A stretch of 64,000 nt of DNA, taken from NCBI RefSeq assembly GCF_021390155.1, contig NZ_CP089985.1, positions 4,723,001-4,787,000 of the forward strand, written 5' to 3'. The notes under the pieces were generated by a model. It saw nothing but the letters and a program-made list of their open reading frames with translations. It was not told the DNA's origin and did not search any database. Of this stretch, positions 26,043 to 35,413 are shown piece after piece; position 1 is the stretch's first letter; the number at the start of each line of letters is the position of its first letter. Position numbers and translations under genes: made by a program. Source of the stretch: Pseudomonas sp. HN11. Lineage in GTDB: Bacteria > Pseudomonadota > Gammaproteobacteria > Pseudomonadales > Pseudomonadaceae.

Positions 26043-26067
26043 AGCCCGATCGTGAGTCGGGCTTTTT
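26043..26067 (+). terminator. intrinsic terminator of the crotonase gene
   Basis: AGCCCGA (26043-26049) and TCGGGCT (26057-26063) form the stem, followed by a T run to 26067. Confidence 0.85.
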
Positions 26068-26233
26068 CTTACAAAGAATTCTGATTCCTCCACAGCCGCT
26101 CTAGCGTGCCCATGCCGGTGGATGTTGAAACATGCTCTTAAACATCGCCTATCTCCTATCTCTACCGGGGTAATTGCCGAATACAGTGCACATCCGTACA
26201 CTGCGCCACCTTTTGCCCGGATAGGCCGTGTCG

Positions 26234-26980
26234 ATGCTTTTTCTGTTGCGTATGTTGTTGATGGGCCTGCACTTTATGCTCGCCGGAGTGCTGGGCGTGC
26301 TGGTCGGTCTCTGCCGGCCGTTCAACCCGGATAACAGCCGTCTGTGCGCACGCCTCTACGCGTTGCCGGCCATGTGGATCCTGCGGCTGAACGTAAAGGC
26401 CGATGTGGACTCACTGCGCAATAAGCCCGGCACGTGCGTAATCATTGCCAACCATCAGTCCAATTATGACCTGTTTGTGTTCGGCAACGTGGTGCCCTAC
26501 CGCACGGTGTGCATCGCCAAGAAAAGCCTGAAATGGGTGCCGCTGTTCGGTCAGTTGTTCTGGCTGGCGGGCAATGTGTTGATCGACCGGGGCAACGCGC
26601 ACAAGGCTCGCCGCGCGATGCTTACCACGACTCATACCTTGCAGCATGAAAACACGTCGATCTGGGTGTTCCCGGAGGGCACGCGCAATCTGGGCAAGGG
26701 TTTGCTGCCGTTCAAGAAAGGCGCGTTCCATATGGCGATTGCGGCCGGGGTGCCGATTGTGCAGGTGTGTGTCAGCAATTACGTGACGCATATACAGCTC
26801 AATCGCTGGAACAGTGGGGATGTGCTCATACGGTCATTGCCGCCGATTCCTACCGTTGGGATGACTGCGGATGACATCCCGGCGTTGATGCAGGCGTGTC
26901 ATGCGCAGATGGAAGCCTGCATTGTTGAGATGGGCCGCGAATTGCAAAGTCCCGCAACAATAGAACTCCCTTCCAGCTAA
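26234..26980 (+). CDS. 1-acyl-sn-glycerol-3-phosphate acyltransferase (PlsC-like)
   Basis: 248-residue membrane-associated acyltransferase of phospholipid synthesis. The catalytic NHQSNYD places His74 and Asp79 in the HX4D motif, and FPEGTR at 146-151 binds the glycerol phosphate. An N-terminal hydrophobic helix (MGLHFMLAGVLGVLVGL) anchors it. ATG 26234 is preferred over GTG 26228 because AGG lies eight bases upstream. A second plsC in the genome is likely, so this may be a paralogue. Confidence 0.88.
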   Translation: MLFLLRMLLMGLHFMLAGVLGVLVGLCRPFNPDNSRLCARLYALPAMWILRLNVKADVDSLRNKPGTCVIIANHQSNYDLFVFGNVVPYRTVCIAKKSLKWVPLFGQLFWLAGNVLIDRGNAHKARRAMLTTTHTLQHENTSIWVFPEGTRNLGKGLLPFKKGAFHMAIAAGVPIVQVCVSNYVTHIQLNRWNSGDVLIRSLPPIPTVGMTADDIPALMQACHAQMEACIVEMGRELQSPATIELPSS

Positions 26981-27022
26981 GCTGCCCAACACCTGTCCTC
27001 CCAATAAGAAGCGATCAGCACC

Positions 27023-27994
27023 ATGGGTAGAGTTGTTGCGGCCGCCGTCTACAGCGCCGGTAAGAAAGTTACGGATATCACCCTCGATGAAGGCGCAGCC
27101 TGGGCCGCCAAACCCAATCACTTTGTGTGGATCGGCCTGGAAGAACCCGACGCCCAGGAACTGGCCAACCTGCAACGCCAGTTCAACCTGCATGAATTGG
27201 CCATCGAAGACGCCCTGGAAAAACACAGCCGCCCGAAGCTTGAAACCTTCGGTGATGCACTGTTTATCGTCACCTACTCACCGGTGCGCGAGAACGGCAA
27301 GCTGGAGTTTATCGAGACGCATATCTTTGCCGGCAACGGCTACATTATCACCGCACGCAACGGTCACTCGGCGTCCTACGGCTTTGTGCGCCAGCGCTGT
27401 GAGGCGCGGCCACTGTTGCTGGAGCATGGGGAAGATTTCGTACTCTATGCGCTGCTGGATTTCGTCACCGAAAACTACCAGCCGGTGAGCGAAGCGATCC
27501 ATGCCGAGATCGATGAGCTGGAGCGCAATGTGCTGTGCAGCTCGCTGAGCGAGCGGGACATTCAGAAGATTCACGGACTGCGTCGCGACGTATTACGGCT
27601 CAAGCGTTACGTGGCGCCAATGGTAGAGATCAGCCAGGAGTTGCAGAAACTCAGCTTCCCGTTCATCGACAAAAATATGCGCCCGTATTTTCGTGATGTG
27701 CAGATCCACGTGACACGGCAGATGGAAGACCTGACCACCCTGCGCGATATCGCCAGCCAGACCATCGAGATCGGTGTGCTGCTGGAGGCATCGCGCCAGA
27801 GTGTGGTGCAGCGCAAGTTTGCCGCGTGGGCGGCGATCCTGGCGTTCCCCACCGCGGTGGCGGGGATTTACGGGATGAACTTCCAGAACATGCCCGAGCT
27901 GCAATGGCACTACGGCTATTTTGCGGTGCTCGGGTTTATCGCGGTGGGTTGCACCAGCCTGTGGGCCAGTTTCAAGCGTTCGGGCTGGCTTTAA
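27023..27994 (+). CDS. corA: CorA-family Mg2+/Co2+ transporter
   Basis: 323-residue inner-membrane channel. A long cytoplasmic N-terminal domain is followed by two C-terminal helices. The signature YGMN (about residue 284) is followed by FQNMPEL, as in CorA. Functions as a pentamer moving divalent cations inwards. Its last four bases overlap the stop of the convergent amidotransferase gene. Confidence 0.92.
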   Translation: MGRVVAAAVYSAGKKVTDITLDEGAAWAAKPNHFVWIGLEEPDAQELANLQRQFNLHELAIEDALEKHSRPKLETFGDALFIVTYSPVRENGKLEFIETHIFAGNGYIITARNGHSASYGFVRQRCEARPLLLEHGEDFVLYALLDFVTENYQPVSEAIHAEIDELERNVLCSSLSERDIQKIHGLRRDVLRLKRYVAPMVEISQELQKLSFPFIDKNMRPYFRDVQIHVTRQMEDLTTLRDIASQTIEIGVLLEASRQSVVQRKFAAWAAILAFPTAVAGIYGMNFQNMPELQWHYGYFAVLGFIAVGCTSLWASFKRSGWL

Positions 27995-28716
27995 ACCTGG
28001 GCCTCTGGCTTGTGCGCGACGAAGCGCATCATCCATTCCGCCACGGTTGCGCCGTGGTGGTCGCGCTCAAGGCTGGCCACGCCGTTTGTGTAGACCTTTT
28101 CGCCCAACGTCGTCTGAAGAATCTCCAGCAACTCGCGGGAATAGTCGTGGATAAATTCCGGGTGCCCCTGGAAGCACAAGACCTGATCGCCGATGTGGTA
28201 CGCGGCAAACGGGCAAAACGCGCTGGAGGCGATGACCGTCGCATTCTCCGGCAGCGTGGTGACCTGGTCTTGGTGACTGATCAGTAGCGTCAGCTCTTCC
28301 ACCTCAGGGCTCATCCACGGTGTCTTGGCATCCAGCTTGTAGTCGTGAATGCCCATGCCCCAGCCCTGGCCGGCGCGTTCGGTCTTGCCTCCGAGCAACA
28401 GTGCCAGCAGTTGGTGACCGAAGCAGATCCCGAGCAGCTTGTCGCCGCGCTCGTAACGATCGAGCAGGTAGGTCTTGAGGGTCTGGATCCAAGGGTCGGT
28501 GCCAAAGGAGTCGGCCTTGCTGCCGGTCACCAGGTAGGCATCGAACACTTCATCGTCCGGCGGGTATTCGCCGTTCACCACGTTGTACACGACAAACTCG
28601 GCGGGAATGGGCTGCTTGGCGAACAGGCGCTTGAACATCTGCCCGTACCCTTGGTATTGATCGATCAGGCCTGGACGCAGGATATCGGTTTCCAGGATAC
28701 AGACGCGTAGCGACAT
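27991..28716 (-). CDS. class I glutamine amidotransferase-like protein
   Basis: 241-residue GATase1 domain without a fused synthetase. LGICFGHQLLA carries the nucleophile Cys98, and FQGHPEF carries the histidine (with the following Glu two residues on) of the triad. Such stand-alone proteins resemble the glutaminase of GMP synthase or gamma-glutamyl-hydrolases such as PuuD; the target is unknown. Convergent with corA, overlapping it by four bases. Confidence 0.85.
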   Translation of the reverse strand: MSLRVCILETDILRPGLIDQYQGYGQMFKRLFAKQPIPAEFVVYNVVNGEYPPDDEVFDAYLVTGSKADSFGTDPWIQTLKTYLLDRYERGDKLLGICFGHQLLALLLGGKTERAGQGWGMGIHDYKLDAKTPWMSPEVEELTLLISHQDQVTTLPENATVIASSAFCPFAAYHIGDQVLCFQGHPEFIHDYSRELLEILQTTLGEKVYTNGVASLERDHHGATVAEWMMRFVAHKPEAQV

Positions 28717-28799
28717 AAAAAATACCTGACACGGTGATGGGAATATTGCACACCCTAGAGCCTGCCTTGAAATACCCCTTCAAGGCAAGCCCCCTTTAA

Positions 28800-30947
28800 T
28801 CACCTGAATGTGTCACCTTGCGCCGCTTTTTCGAGCAGTAACGCCGGTGGTGTGAAGCGCTCACCATATTGCTCGGCAAGATAACGGGCGCGGGCAATGA
28901 AGTCGTTCAGCCCATATTGGTTGATGAACTGCAACGCGCCGCCGCTCCAGGCCGCAAAGCCAATACCGAAGATCGACCCCACGTTGGCGTCCGCCGTGGA
29001 CATCAACACCCCCTCCTCCACACAACGCACGGTCTCGATGGCCTGGATAAACAGCAGACGGTCGCGCACATCCTGAGGCGAGATGCGTTGGTCGGGCCGT
29101 TCAAAGCGGCTTTTCAGCTCCGGCCACAGGTGTTTCTGCCCACCAGTGGGGTACTCATAGAAACCGCCCCCCGCCGCCTTGCCCACACGCTTGTATTCGT
29201 TGACCAACAGATCGATCACCGCTGTCGCCGGATGTGTCGGCACAGCCTTGCCTTCCGCCTGCAGATCCTTCGCCGTTTGCTGTCGGATATGGCTCATCAG
29301 ACTGAGAGACACTTCATCCGACACCGCCAACGGCCCCACCGGCATACCGGCCTTGCGCGCTTCGGTCTCTATCATCGGCGCGGCCACGCCTTCGCCGAGC
29401 ATGGCGATACCTTCGTTGGTGAAGGTGCCGAACACGCGCGAGGTAAAGAAACCACGACTGTCGTTGACCACGATCGGGGTTTTCTTGATTTGCAGTACGA
29501 AATCGAAACCACGAGCCAGGGTTTCGTCGCTGGTGCGCGCGCCCTTGATGATTTCCACCAAGGGCATCTTGTCCACCGGGCTGAAGAAGTGCAGGCCGAT
29601 GAATCTGCTTTGATCCGGCACCGCCGTGGCCAGGCCGCTGATGGGCAAGGTGGAGGTGTTGGAGGCGATCACGGCCTCGGCGCCGACCACGCTTTGCGCG
29701 GCGGCTGAGACCTTGGCCTTGAGGTCGCGGTCTTCGAACACCGCTTCGATGATCAAATCACAGCCCGCCAGGTCGGCATCGGAGGCCGTAGGATGGATAC
29801 GCGCCAAGGTGGTTTCCCGCTGTTCGGCGGTCAATTGCCCACGGCTGACCTTCTTGTCCAGCAGCGCCGCCGAATGCGCCTTGCCCTTCTCGGCGGCCGC
29901 CAGGTTGATGTCCTTGAGCACTACCTCGATACCGGCGCTGGCGCTGACGTAAGCGATGCCCGCGCCCATCATTCCGGCGCCAAGCACGCCGACCTTGCGC
30001 GTGACATAAGGCGCATAGCCTTGCGGCCGGGAGCTACCCGCATTGATCTCATTGAGCTGGAACCAGAACGTGCCGATCATGTTCTTCGCCACCTGCCCCG
30101 TCACCAGTTCGGTGAAATAGCGGGTTTCGATCAGGTGCGCGGTATCGAAATCCACTTGGGCGCCTTCGACGGCGGCGCAGAGGATTTTCTCCGGAGCGGG
30201 GAAACAGCCCTGAGTCTTACTGCGCAAAATCGAAGGCGCAATCGCCAGCATCTGCGCAACTTTTGGACTGGAGGGTGTACCGCCAGGGATCTGGTAAGCC
30301 TTGTTGTCCCACGGCTGTTTGGCGTCCGGATTGGCCAGAATCCACGCGCGGGACTTGGCCAGCAGCTCATCGCGATCCGCCGCCAGCTCATTCACCAGCC
30401 CGGCTTGCAGCGCCTGTTGCGGTCGCACCTTCTTGCCTTCGAGCAGATACGGCAAGGCCTTTTCCAACCCGAGCATGCGCACCATGCGCACCACTCCACC
30501 GCCGCCCGGCAGCAGGCCCAGGGTGACTTCCGGCAAGCCAAGCTGCACCGATTTATCGTCCAGCGCTACGCGGTAATGACACGCCAGGCAAATCTCCCAG
30601 CCGCCCCCCAGGGCCGCGCCATTGATCGCGGCCACCACGGGTTTGCCGAGGGTTTCCAGACGGCGCAGTTGCGCTTTGAGTACCAACACGCTGTCGTAGA
30701 AGTCCTTGGCGTGGGCCTCGTCGACCTGGATCAATTCATTGAGGTCGCCGCCAGCAAAAAATGTCTTCTTGGCCGAGGTGATCACCACACCGGCAAGGTC
30801 ATCCTTTTCCGCCTCCAGGCGCTCCACCGTCGCCGCCATGGCCTCACGGTACGCGCCGTTCATGGTGTTTGCGCTCTGGCCGGGCATGTCGAGAGTCAGC
30901 ACCAGGATGCCGTCCTGGCCTTTTTCGTAACGAATAGCTTGGGTCAT
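28800..30947 (-). CDS. FadB-like 3-hydroxyacyl-CoA dehydrogenase/enoyl-CoA hydratase
   Basis: 715-residue bifunctional beta-oxidation enzyme. The N-terminal crotonase domain has NGAALGGGWEICLACHY and the LPEVTLGLLPGGGG loop with the hydratase glutamate. The Rossmann domain starts at VGVLGAGMMGAGIAYVSA (about residue 320). Start ATG 30947; upstream frame to 31124 overlaps the thiolase. The 16-bp gap to the thiolase shows a FadBA-like operon. Distinct from the fadBA5 pair, since the hydratase/dehydrogenase follows the thiolase here. Confidence 0.92.
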   Translation of the reverse strand: MTQAIRYEKGQDGILVLTLDMPGQSANTMNGAYREAMAATVERLEAEKDDLAGVVITSAKKTFFAGGDLNELIQVDEAHAKDFYDSVLVLKAQLRRLETLGKPVVAAINGAALGGGWEICLACHYRVALDDKSVQLGLPEVTLGLLPGGGGVVRMVRMLGLEKALPYLLEGKKVRPQQALQAGLVNELAADRDELLAKSRAWILANPDAKQPWDNKAYQIPGGTPSSPKVAQMLAIAPSILRSKTQGCFPAPEKILCAAVEGAQVDFDTAHLIETRYFTELVTGQVAKNMIGTFWFQLNEINAGSSRPQGYAPYVTRKVGVLGAGMMGAGIAYVSASAGIEVVLKDINLAAAEKGKAHSAALLDKKVSRGQLTAEQRETTLARIHPTASDADLAGCDLIIEAVFEDRDLKAKVSAAAQSVVGAEAVIASNTSTLPISGLATAVPDQSRFIGLHFFSPVDKMPLVEIIKGARTSDETLARGFDFVLQIKKTPIVVNDSRGFFTSRVFGTFTNEGIAMLGEGVAAPMIETEARKAGMPVGPLAVSDEVSLSLMSHIRQQTAKDLQAEGKAVPTHPATAVIDLLVNEYKRVGKAAGGGFYEYPTGGQKHLWPELKSRFERPDQRISPQDVRDRLLFIQAIETVRCVEEGVLMSTADANVGSIFGIGFAAWSGGALQFINQYGLNDFIARARYLAEQYGERFTPPALLLEKAAQGDTFR

Positions 30948-30963
30948 GACCAATTCCTTGGGC

Positions 30964-32169
30964 TCAGAGGCGTTCGATAATGGTGGCGATGCCCATGCCA
31001 CCGCCGACACACAGGGTGGCCAGGCCGTAGCGTTGCTGGCGCGCGTCCAGTTCGTCGAGCAAGGTCCCGAGGATGGCGCAACCGGTGGCGCCCAGCGGGT
31101 GACCCATGGCGATGGAGCCTCCATTCACGTTGACCCGCGCAGCGTCGATGCCCATGTCCTTGATGAACTTGAGCACCACCGAGGCAAAGGCTTCGTTGAC
31201 CTCGAACAGATCGATATCTTCGACGCGCAACCCGGCTTTGGCCAGGGCCTTGCGCGTAGCGGGCGCGGGGCCGGTGAGCATGATGGTCGGGTCAGTGCTG
31301 GTAACCGCCGTGGCGACGATACGCGCACGGGGTTGCAGGCCCAGCTCGCGCCCCTTGGCCTCGGAACCGATCAACATCAACGCGGCACCATCGACGATGC
31401 CGGAGCTATTGCCCGGTGTATGCACATGGTGGATGCGCTCCACATGGCTGTAGACCCGCAACGCAGTGGCGTCGAAGCCCATCTGTCCCATCATTTCGAA
31501 ACTAGGCTTGAGCTTGCCAAGGCCTTCGAGGGTGGAGTCGCCGCGAATAAATTCGTCATGGTCGAGCAGCACAATGCCGTTCTGGTCCTGCACCGCGATC
31601 AACGACTTGTTGAAGGAACCGTCCGCACGCGCCCTGGCCGCTTTCTGTTGGGAATGCAGGGCGAAAGTGTCGACGTCTTCTCGGGTGAACCCTTCCAGGG
31701 TGGCGATCAGGTCCGCGCCAATGCCCTGTGGGGTGAAGTGGCTGTGCATATTGGTCTGTGGGTCGAGTACCCAGGCGCCGCCATCACTGCCCATGGGCAC
31801 GCGGGACATAGACTCGACGCCGCCAACCACCACCAGATCTTCGAAACCGGAGCGCACTTTCATCGCGCCCAAATTGACGGCTTCCAGGCCTGAGGCGCAG
31901 AAACGGTTGATCTGCACTCCTGCGACGCTGATGTCCCAGTCCGCCACCAGGGCGGCGGTCTTGGCGATGTCGGCACCCTGGTCGCCCACGGGAGTCACGC
32001 AGCCGAGCACGATATCGTCGACTTGATGGGTGTCGAGGTCGTTGCGCCGGGCCAATGCCGTCAGCAGGCCGGCCACCAGGTTTACCGGTTTTACGCTGTG
32101 CAAGGCACCATCGGCCTTGCCTTTGCCACGGGGCGTGCGTATCGCATCAAAGATCAAAGCTTGGGTCAT
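30964..32169 (-). CDS. acetyl-CoA C-acetyltransferase (thiolase)
   Basis: 401-residue thiolase that cleaves 3-ketoacyl-CoA. The acylated Cys91 lies in [24 protein letters not shown] holds the catalytic histidine, and CVGGGMGIA near the C-terminus holds the second cysteine. First gene of the two-gene beta-oxidation operon. Gene symbol withheld because Pseudomonas has several paralogues. Confidence 0.92.
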   Translation of the reverse strand: MTQALIFDAIRTPRGKGKADGALHSVKPVNLVAGLLTALARRNDLDTHQVDDIVLGCVTPVGDQGADIAKTAALVADWDISVAGVQINRFCASGLEAVNLGAMKVRSGFEDLVVVGGVESMSRVPMGSDGGAWVLDPQTNMHSHFTPQGIGADLIATLEGFTREDVDTFALHSQQKAARARADGSFNKSLIAVQDQNGIVLLDHDEFIRGDSTLEGLGKLKPSFEMMGQMGFDATALRVYSHVERIHHVHTPGNSSGIVDGAALMLIGSEAKGRELGLQPRARIVATAVTSTDPTIMLTGPAPATRKALAKAGLRVEDIDLFEVNEAFASVVLKFIKDMGIDAARVNVNGGSIAMGHPLGATGCAILGTLLDELDARQQRYGLATLCVGGGMGIATIIERL

Positions 32170-32559
32170 GACGTCCTCGAACCGCTGTGCATGTGTGCCT
32201 CTACCTTAGGCCCGATTGACACGGTTTCAATGACGGATGCGCTCATTGCTTTTGACCCCCTCGCTCGGACGAACGGTAGTCTCCTAAGCTAATTGCCAGG
32301 TTAATCGTTTTTGCTGTCTAGCCAAGGCATTGGCGCCAAGATGGCGATATGCCTCATGCCTTTTTAAGCTGAAATGCTTATTAGCTGATATGAAATGAGT
32401 CTAAGCCAATAAGAACGAGGGCTCTAAGGTTGAATCATTAGGAAGCCGCTGCCGGGTTTTGCTGGAACGGCTGTAAGAAAAGCGACACGTCATCTCGCCA
32501 TACTGAAATAAACCGGCACGCATTTGACGCTCAGGAATAACAACAAAAGGCAGTCAGCC
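32170..32559. other. intergenic region before the small membrane peptide gene
   Basis: About 390 bp, AT-richer than the flanks. It must contain the divergent promoters of the thiolase operon and of the peptide gene, but I see no box I would defend and no clear hairpin. Confidence 0.5.
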
Positions 32560-32655
32560 ATGTTCAAACATTCGAAAGTACGTCAGGCGGGACTCATTCT
32601 GTTCGCCACCACACTGATTCTGATCTTGCCCAACTTGACCAAGGTCATTGGGTGA
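32560..32655 (+). CDS. 31-residue single-pass membrane peptide
   Basis: ATG at 32560 opens MFKHSKVRQAGLILFATTLI and ends LILPNLTKVIG at TGA 32653-32655. It has a basic N-terminus, one 17-residue hydrophobic helix and a short tail, with AAAGG ten bases upstream. Short but with well-formed topology and start signals. Lies before the cytochrome c gene on the same strand. Function unknown. Confidence 0.65.
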   Translation: MFKHSKVRQAGLILFATTLILILPNLTKVIG

Positions 32656-32815
32656 TCCCTCGTCGCCTACATTCCGTGCCTTCGCGGCACCGCGTTTGCA
32701 GCTTTTTGACAGCACCTGCCGGGACATTGCGCAAGCGGTCCTGCAGGGGCTGTCTTTTTGCGCGCCGATTTCCGGTATCGTGAGCGCCATCGTCACTCGA
32801 CACGGGTCCTCTCTC

Positions 32816-33622
32816 TTGAAATCCATCCTCGCCCTTCTCGCGTTGCTGATCGGGCTTCCCGCTTCGGCGGCACAATTGACCATCGAACTCGACCACACCA
32901 GCAAGACTTGGCAGACCGCTGATCTGCTCAAGCATCCGCAGGCACAAACGGTGCAGATCGTTGATGACGTTTCCTACAAACGCACCATGACCTATCGCGC
33001 AGTACCGCTGGCTTTGCTCCTACCGGGTTTGAAACCTGAGAGCCATCTGCAAGCCGTTGCCCTCGATGGATTCGCCGCCGAACTCGCCGCCGCGCCACTG
33101 CTGGAAAAACATGGCGCTCGCGCTTGGTTGGCGGTGGAAGACCCTGCCCAGCCGTGGCCTGCATTGGTAGAAGGCAAATCGAGTGCAGGGCCGTTCTATC
33201 TGGTATGGACCGACCCGCAAGCCGGGCATATCAGCCCTGAGCAGTGGCCGTTCCAGATCTCCGGGATCAAGCAGTTGAAGACCGTGGCGGAGCGCTTTCC
33301 AGCGTTGTTGCCCGACTCGAAACTGGCGGCTGATGACCCGATCAACCAGGGATTTGCAATCTTCCAGAAGAACTGCCTGGCCTGTCATCGGCTTAATGGC
33401 GCCGGTGATGCGCAAGTGGGGCCGGATTTGAACACTCCGTATAACCCCACCGAGTATTTCAGTGGTGATTTCCTCAAGCGCTACATCCGTGACCCGCAGA
33501 GCTTGCGGCATTGGCCGCAAGCGAAAATGCCGGCGTTTGCTGCCAGTGTGTTGCCGGATGGCGAGCTGGATTTGCTGGTGGGGTATTTGAAGCATATGGC
33601 GGGGCGTAAACAGCCGCTATAG
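32816..33622 (+). CDS. exported cytochrome c family protein
   Basis: 268 residues from a TTG start: KSILALLALLIGLPASAAQ is a signal peptide with an Ala-X-Ala cleavage site. An N-terminal domain of about 150 residues resembles the substrate-binding region of molybdopterin oxidoreductase partners. A C-terminal class I cytochrome c domain follows, with NCLACHR (CXXCH) and the axial-ligand region KMPAF. Periplasmic electron carrier. The open frame extends to 32648 and GTG 32780 is another start, but only the TTG gives a clean signal peptide. Confidence 0.8.
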   Translation: MKSILALLALLIGLPASAAQLTIELDHTSKTWQTADLLKHPQAQTVQIVDDVSYKRTMTYRAVPLALLLPGLKPESHLQAVALDGFAAELAAAPLLEKHGARAWLAVEDPAQPWPALVEGKSSAGPFYLVWTDPQAGHISPEQWPFQISGIKQLKTVAERFPALLPDSKLAADDPINQGFAIFQKNCLACHRLNGAGDAQVGPDLNTPYNPTEYFSGDFLKRYIRDPQSLRHWPQAKMPAFAASVLPDGELDLLVGYLKHMAGRKQPL

Positions 33623-33658
33623 CGAGCCGGCTTGCCCCGCTCACCACAACGAGCCCAA

Positions 33659-34462
33659 TCATTGCTGCTGGACGGAAATTACTGGCGTCGGCGCCACAAA
33701 CACCTTGGCATGCATCTGCTCATGCCCCCCGCCCCGGCGCATGCCACGCACCGGGCAGGCGTCGAGGTAATCCAAACCTACCGCCAGCTTCAAATGCCGT
33801 TCCGGTCGTGCGAGCTGGTTGGTCACATCAAAGCTGTACCACGCGCCATCCAGCCAGGCTTCAGCCCAGGCGTGGCTGGCCAGGTGCGTGGTGTCTTCCG
33901 AGTACAAATACCCCGACACATACCGCGCAGGAATCCCCAAGCTGCGCGCACAAGCCAGGAACGCGTGGGTGTGGTCCTGGCAGACACCCGCGTGGCCGGC
34001 AAAGGCCTGGGCGGCACAGGTATCGACTTCGGTGGCGCCGGGTGTGTAGACCATCGTTTGGTTGAGCCCGTGCATCAGGTCGATCAACGCGGCGCGATCA
34101 CGACGCTGATGGCACTGCTGCTCGGCAAAGTCGCGCAAGGCTTCGTCAGGTTCGGTCAGGCGGGTGCAGCGCAGGAACGGAAACGCCGATTGGCTCTCGT
34201 GTTCTGCCTCGCGTAATTCGTCGATGTCCACTTGGCCACGAGCAGCGATGATGATGGCGTCGTGGGGGTCATCCAGGGTCAATACATGCAGGATATTGCC
34301 GAATGGGTCCACCTGGGCGCGCACCGGACGAGGCAGATCGAGCTGCCAGCTGAGTACGTGCTGGCGCTCGGTGTCGTGGGGCGTAAGGCGCAGATACTGG
34401 ATACTGGCGCGCACCTGGTCTTCATAGTGGTAGGTGGTTTCGTGGCTGATGGAGAGTCTCAT
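33659..34462 (-). CDS. transglutaminase-like cysteine protease family protein
   Basis: 267 residues with an N-terminal beta domain (MRLSISHETTYHYEDQV) and a transglutaminase core with an intact triad: Cys161 (GVCQDHTH), His197 (SHAWAEAW) and Asp212 (SFDVTNQ). Third gene of an operon with the alpha-E protein (four-base overlap) and a circularly permuted ATP-grasp protein. Such sets are predicted to make and cleave an unknown peptide or amide product. No signal peptide, so cytoplasmic. Confidence 0.88.
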   Translation of the reverse strand: MRLSISHETTYHYEDQVRASIQYLRLTPHDTERQHVLSWQLDLPRPVRAQVDPFGNILHVLTLDDPHDAIIIAARGQVDIDELREAEHESQSAFPFLRCTRLTEPDEALRDFAEQQCHQRRDRAALIDLMHGLNQTMVYTPGATEVDTCAAQAFAGHAGVCQDHTHAFLACARSLGIPARYVSGYLYSEDTTHLASHAWAEAWLDGAWYSFDVTNQLARPERHLKLAVGLDYLDACPVRGMRRGGGHEQMHAKVFVAPTPVISVQQQ

Positions 34463-35409
34463 GCCGCCTCCAGGTAGGAACTGTAGATGGCGTCGCCCAA
34501 CTGGCGGACCAAGGGGATAAAGTCGGTCAGCCAGGCGTGCAGGCCTTCCTTGAGGATTTCATCGATGGCGGTAAAGCGCAGGCGCGCATCCATCTCGGCG
34601 GCCAGGCGCTGGGCCGGTCGGCCGTTGAGGCCGGGCAGGCTGGCGAGGATCTGGTCGATTTCTTCACTGCAGGCACGCAATGAGCGCGGCACATCGGCGC
34701 GCAGCAGTAACAGCTCGGCGACTTGCCGCGCGCCAGGGGCATCGCGATAGATCTCGGTGTAGGCCTCGAACGACGAAAGCGCGCGCAGCAAGGCACTCCA
34801 TTGATAGTAGGCGTGCGCGGTGCCATCGGTGACAGCTTCGGCCTGATCACCGGCCATTTCATAACGCGCATCCAGCAGACGCAGGGTATTGTCGGCCCGT
34901 TCGATAAAAGTGCCCAGGCGGATAAACCGAAACGCATCGTTACGCATGATCGTACCGTAGGTGGCGCCCCTGAACAGATGGGAGCGCTCTTTTACCCACT
35001 CACAAAACCGACTCATGCCATAGCGGCTCAGGCCCTGCTGGGCGATGTCGCGAATATCCAGCCAGGTGGAGTTGATGTTTTCCCACATGTCAGCGGTAAT
35101 TCGCCCACGCACCGCATGGGCGCTGGCCCGCGCGGCGCCGAGACAACTGTAGATGCTGGCCGGGTTGGCAGCATCCAGGGCAAAGAAGTGCAGCAGGCGT
35201 TCAGCATGCAACTCGCCGTGGCGCTCGTGGTAATCCTCCAGGGTGCCGGTGATCAACAGCGGCATCGCCAGTTCGTGAAGGCCATCGCCGCGCCCGTCCT
35301 GGGGCATCAGCGACAGTGAATAGCTGACATCGAGCATGCGCGCGAGGTTTTCCGCACGCTCCAGGTAGCGCGACATCCAGTAAAGATCCGAGGCAGTTCT
35401 ACTCAACAT
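34459..35409 (-). CDS. alpha-E domain protein (DUF403)
   Basis: 316-residue, almost wholly alpha-helical protein with the family start LSRTASDLYWMSRYLERAENLA in overlapping pieces and a repeated ERADNTLRLLDARYE motif. Known only from association with permuted ATP-grasp proteins and transglutaminases. Starts 4 bp after the ATP-grasp gene ends and overlaps the transglutaminase start by 4 bp. Confidence 0.88.
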   Translation of the reverse strand: MLSRTASDLYWMSRYLERAENLARMLDVSYSLSLMPQDGRGDGLHELAMPLLITGTLEDYHERHGELHAERLLHFFALDAANPASIYSCLGAARASAHAVRGRITADMWENINSTWLDIRDIAQQGLSRYGMSRFCEWVKERSHLFRGATYGTIMRNDAFRFIRLGTFIERADNTLRLLDARYEMAGDQAEAVTDGTAHAYYQWSALLRALSSFEAYTEIYRDAPGARQVAELLLLRADVPRSLRACSEEIDQILASLPGLNGRPAQRLAAEMDARLRFTAIDEILKEGLHAWLTDFIPLVRQLGDAIYSSYLEAA

Positions 35410-35413
35410 GGCA

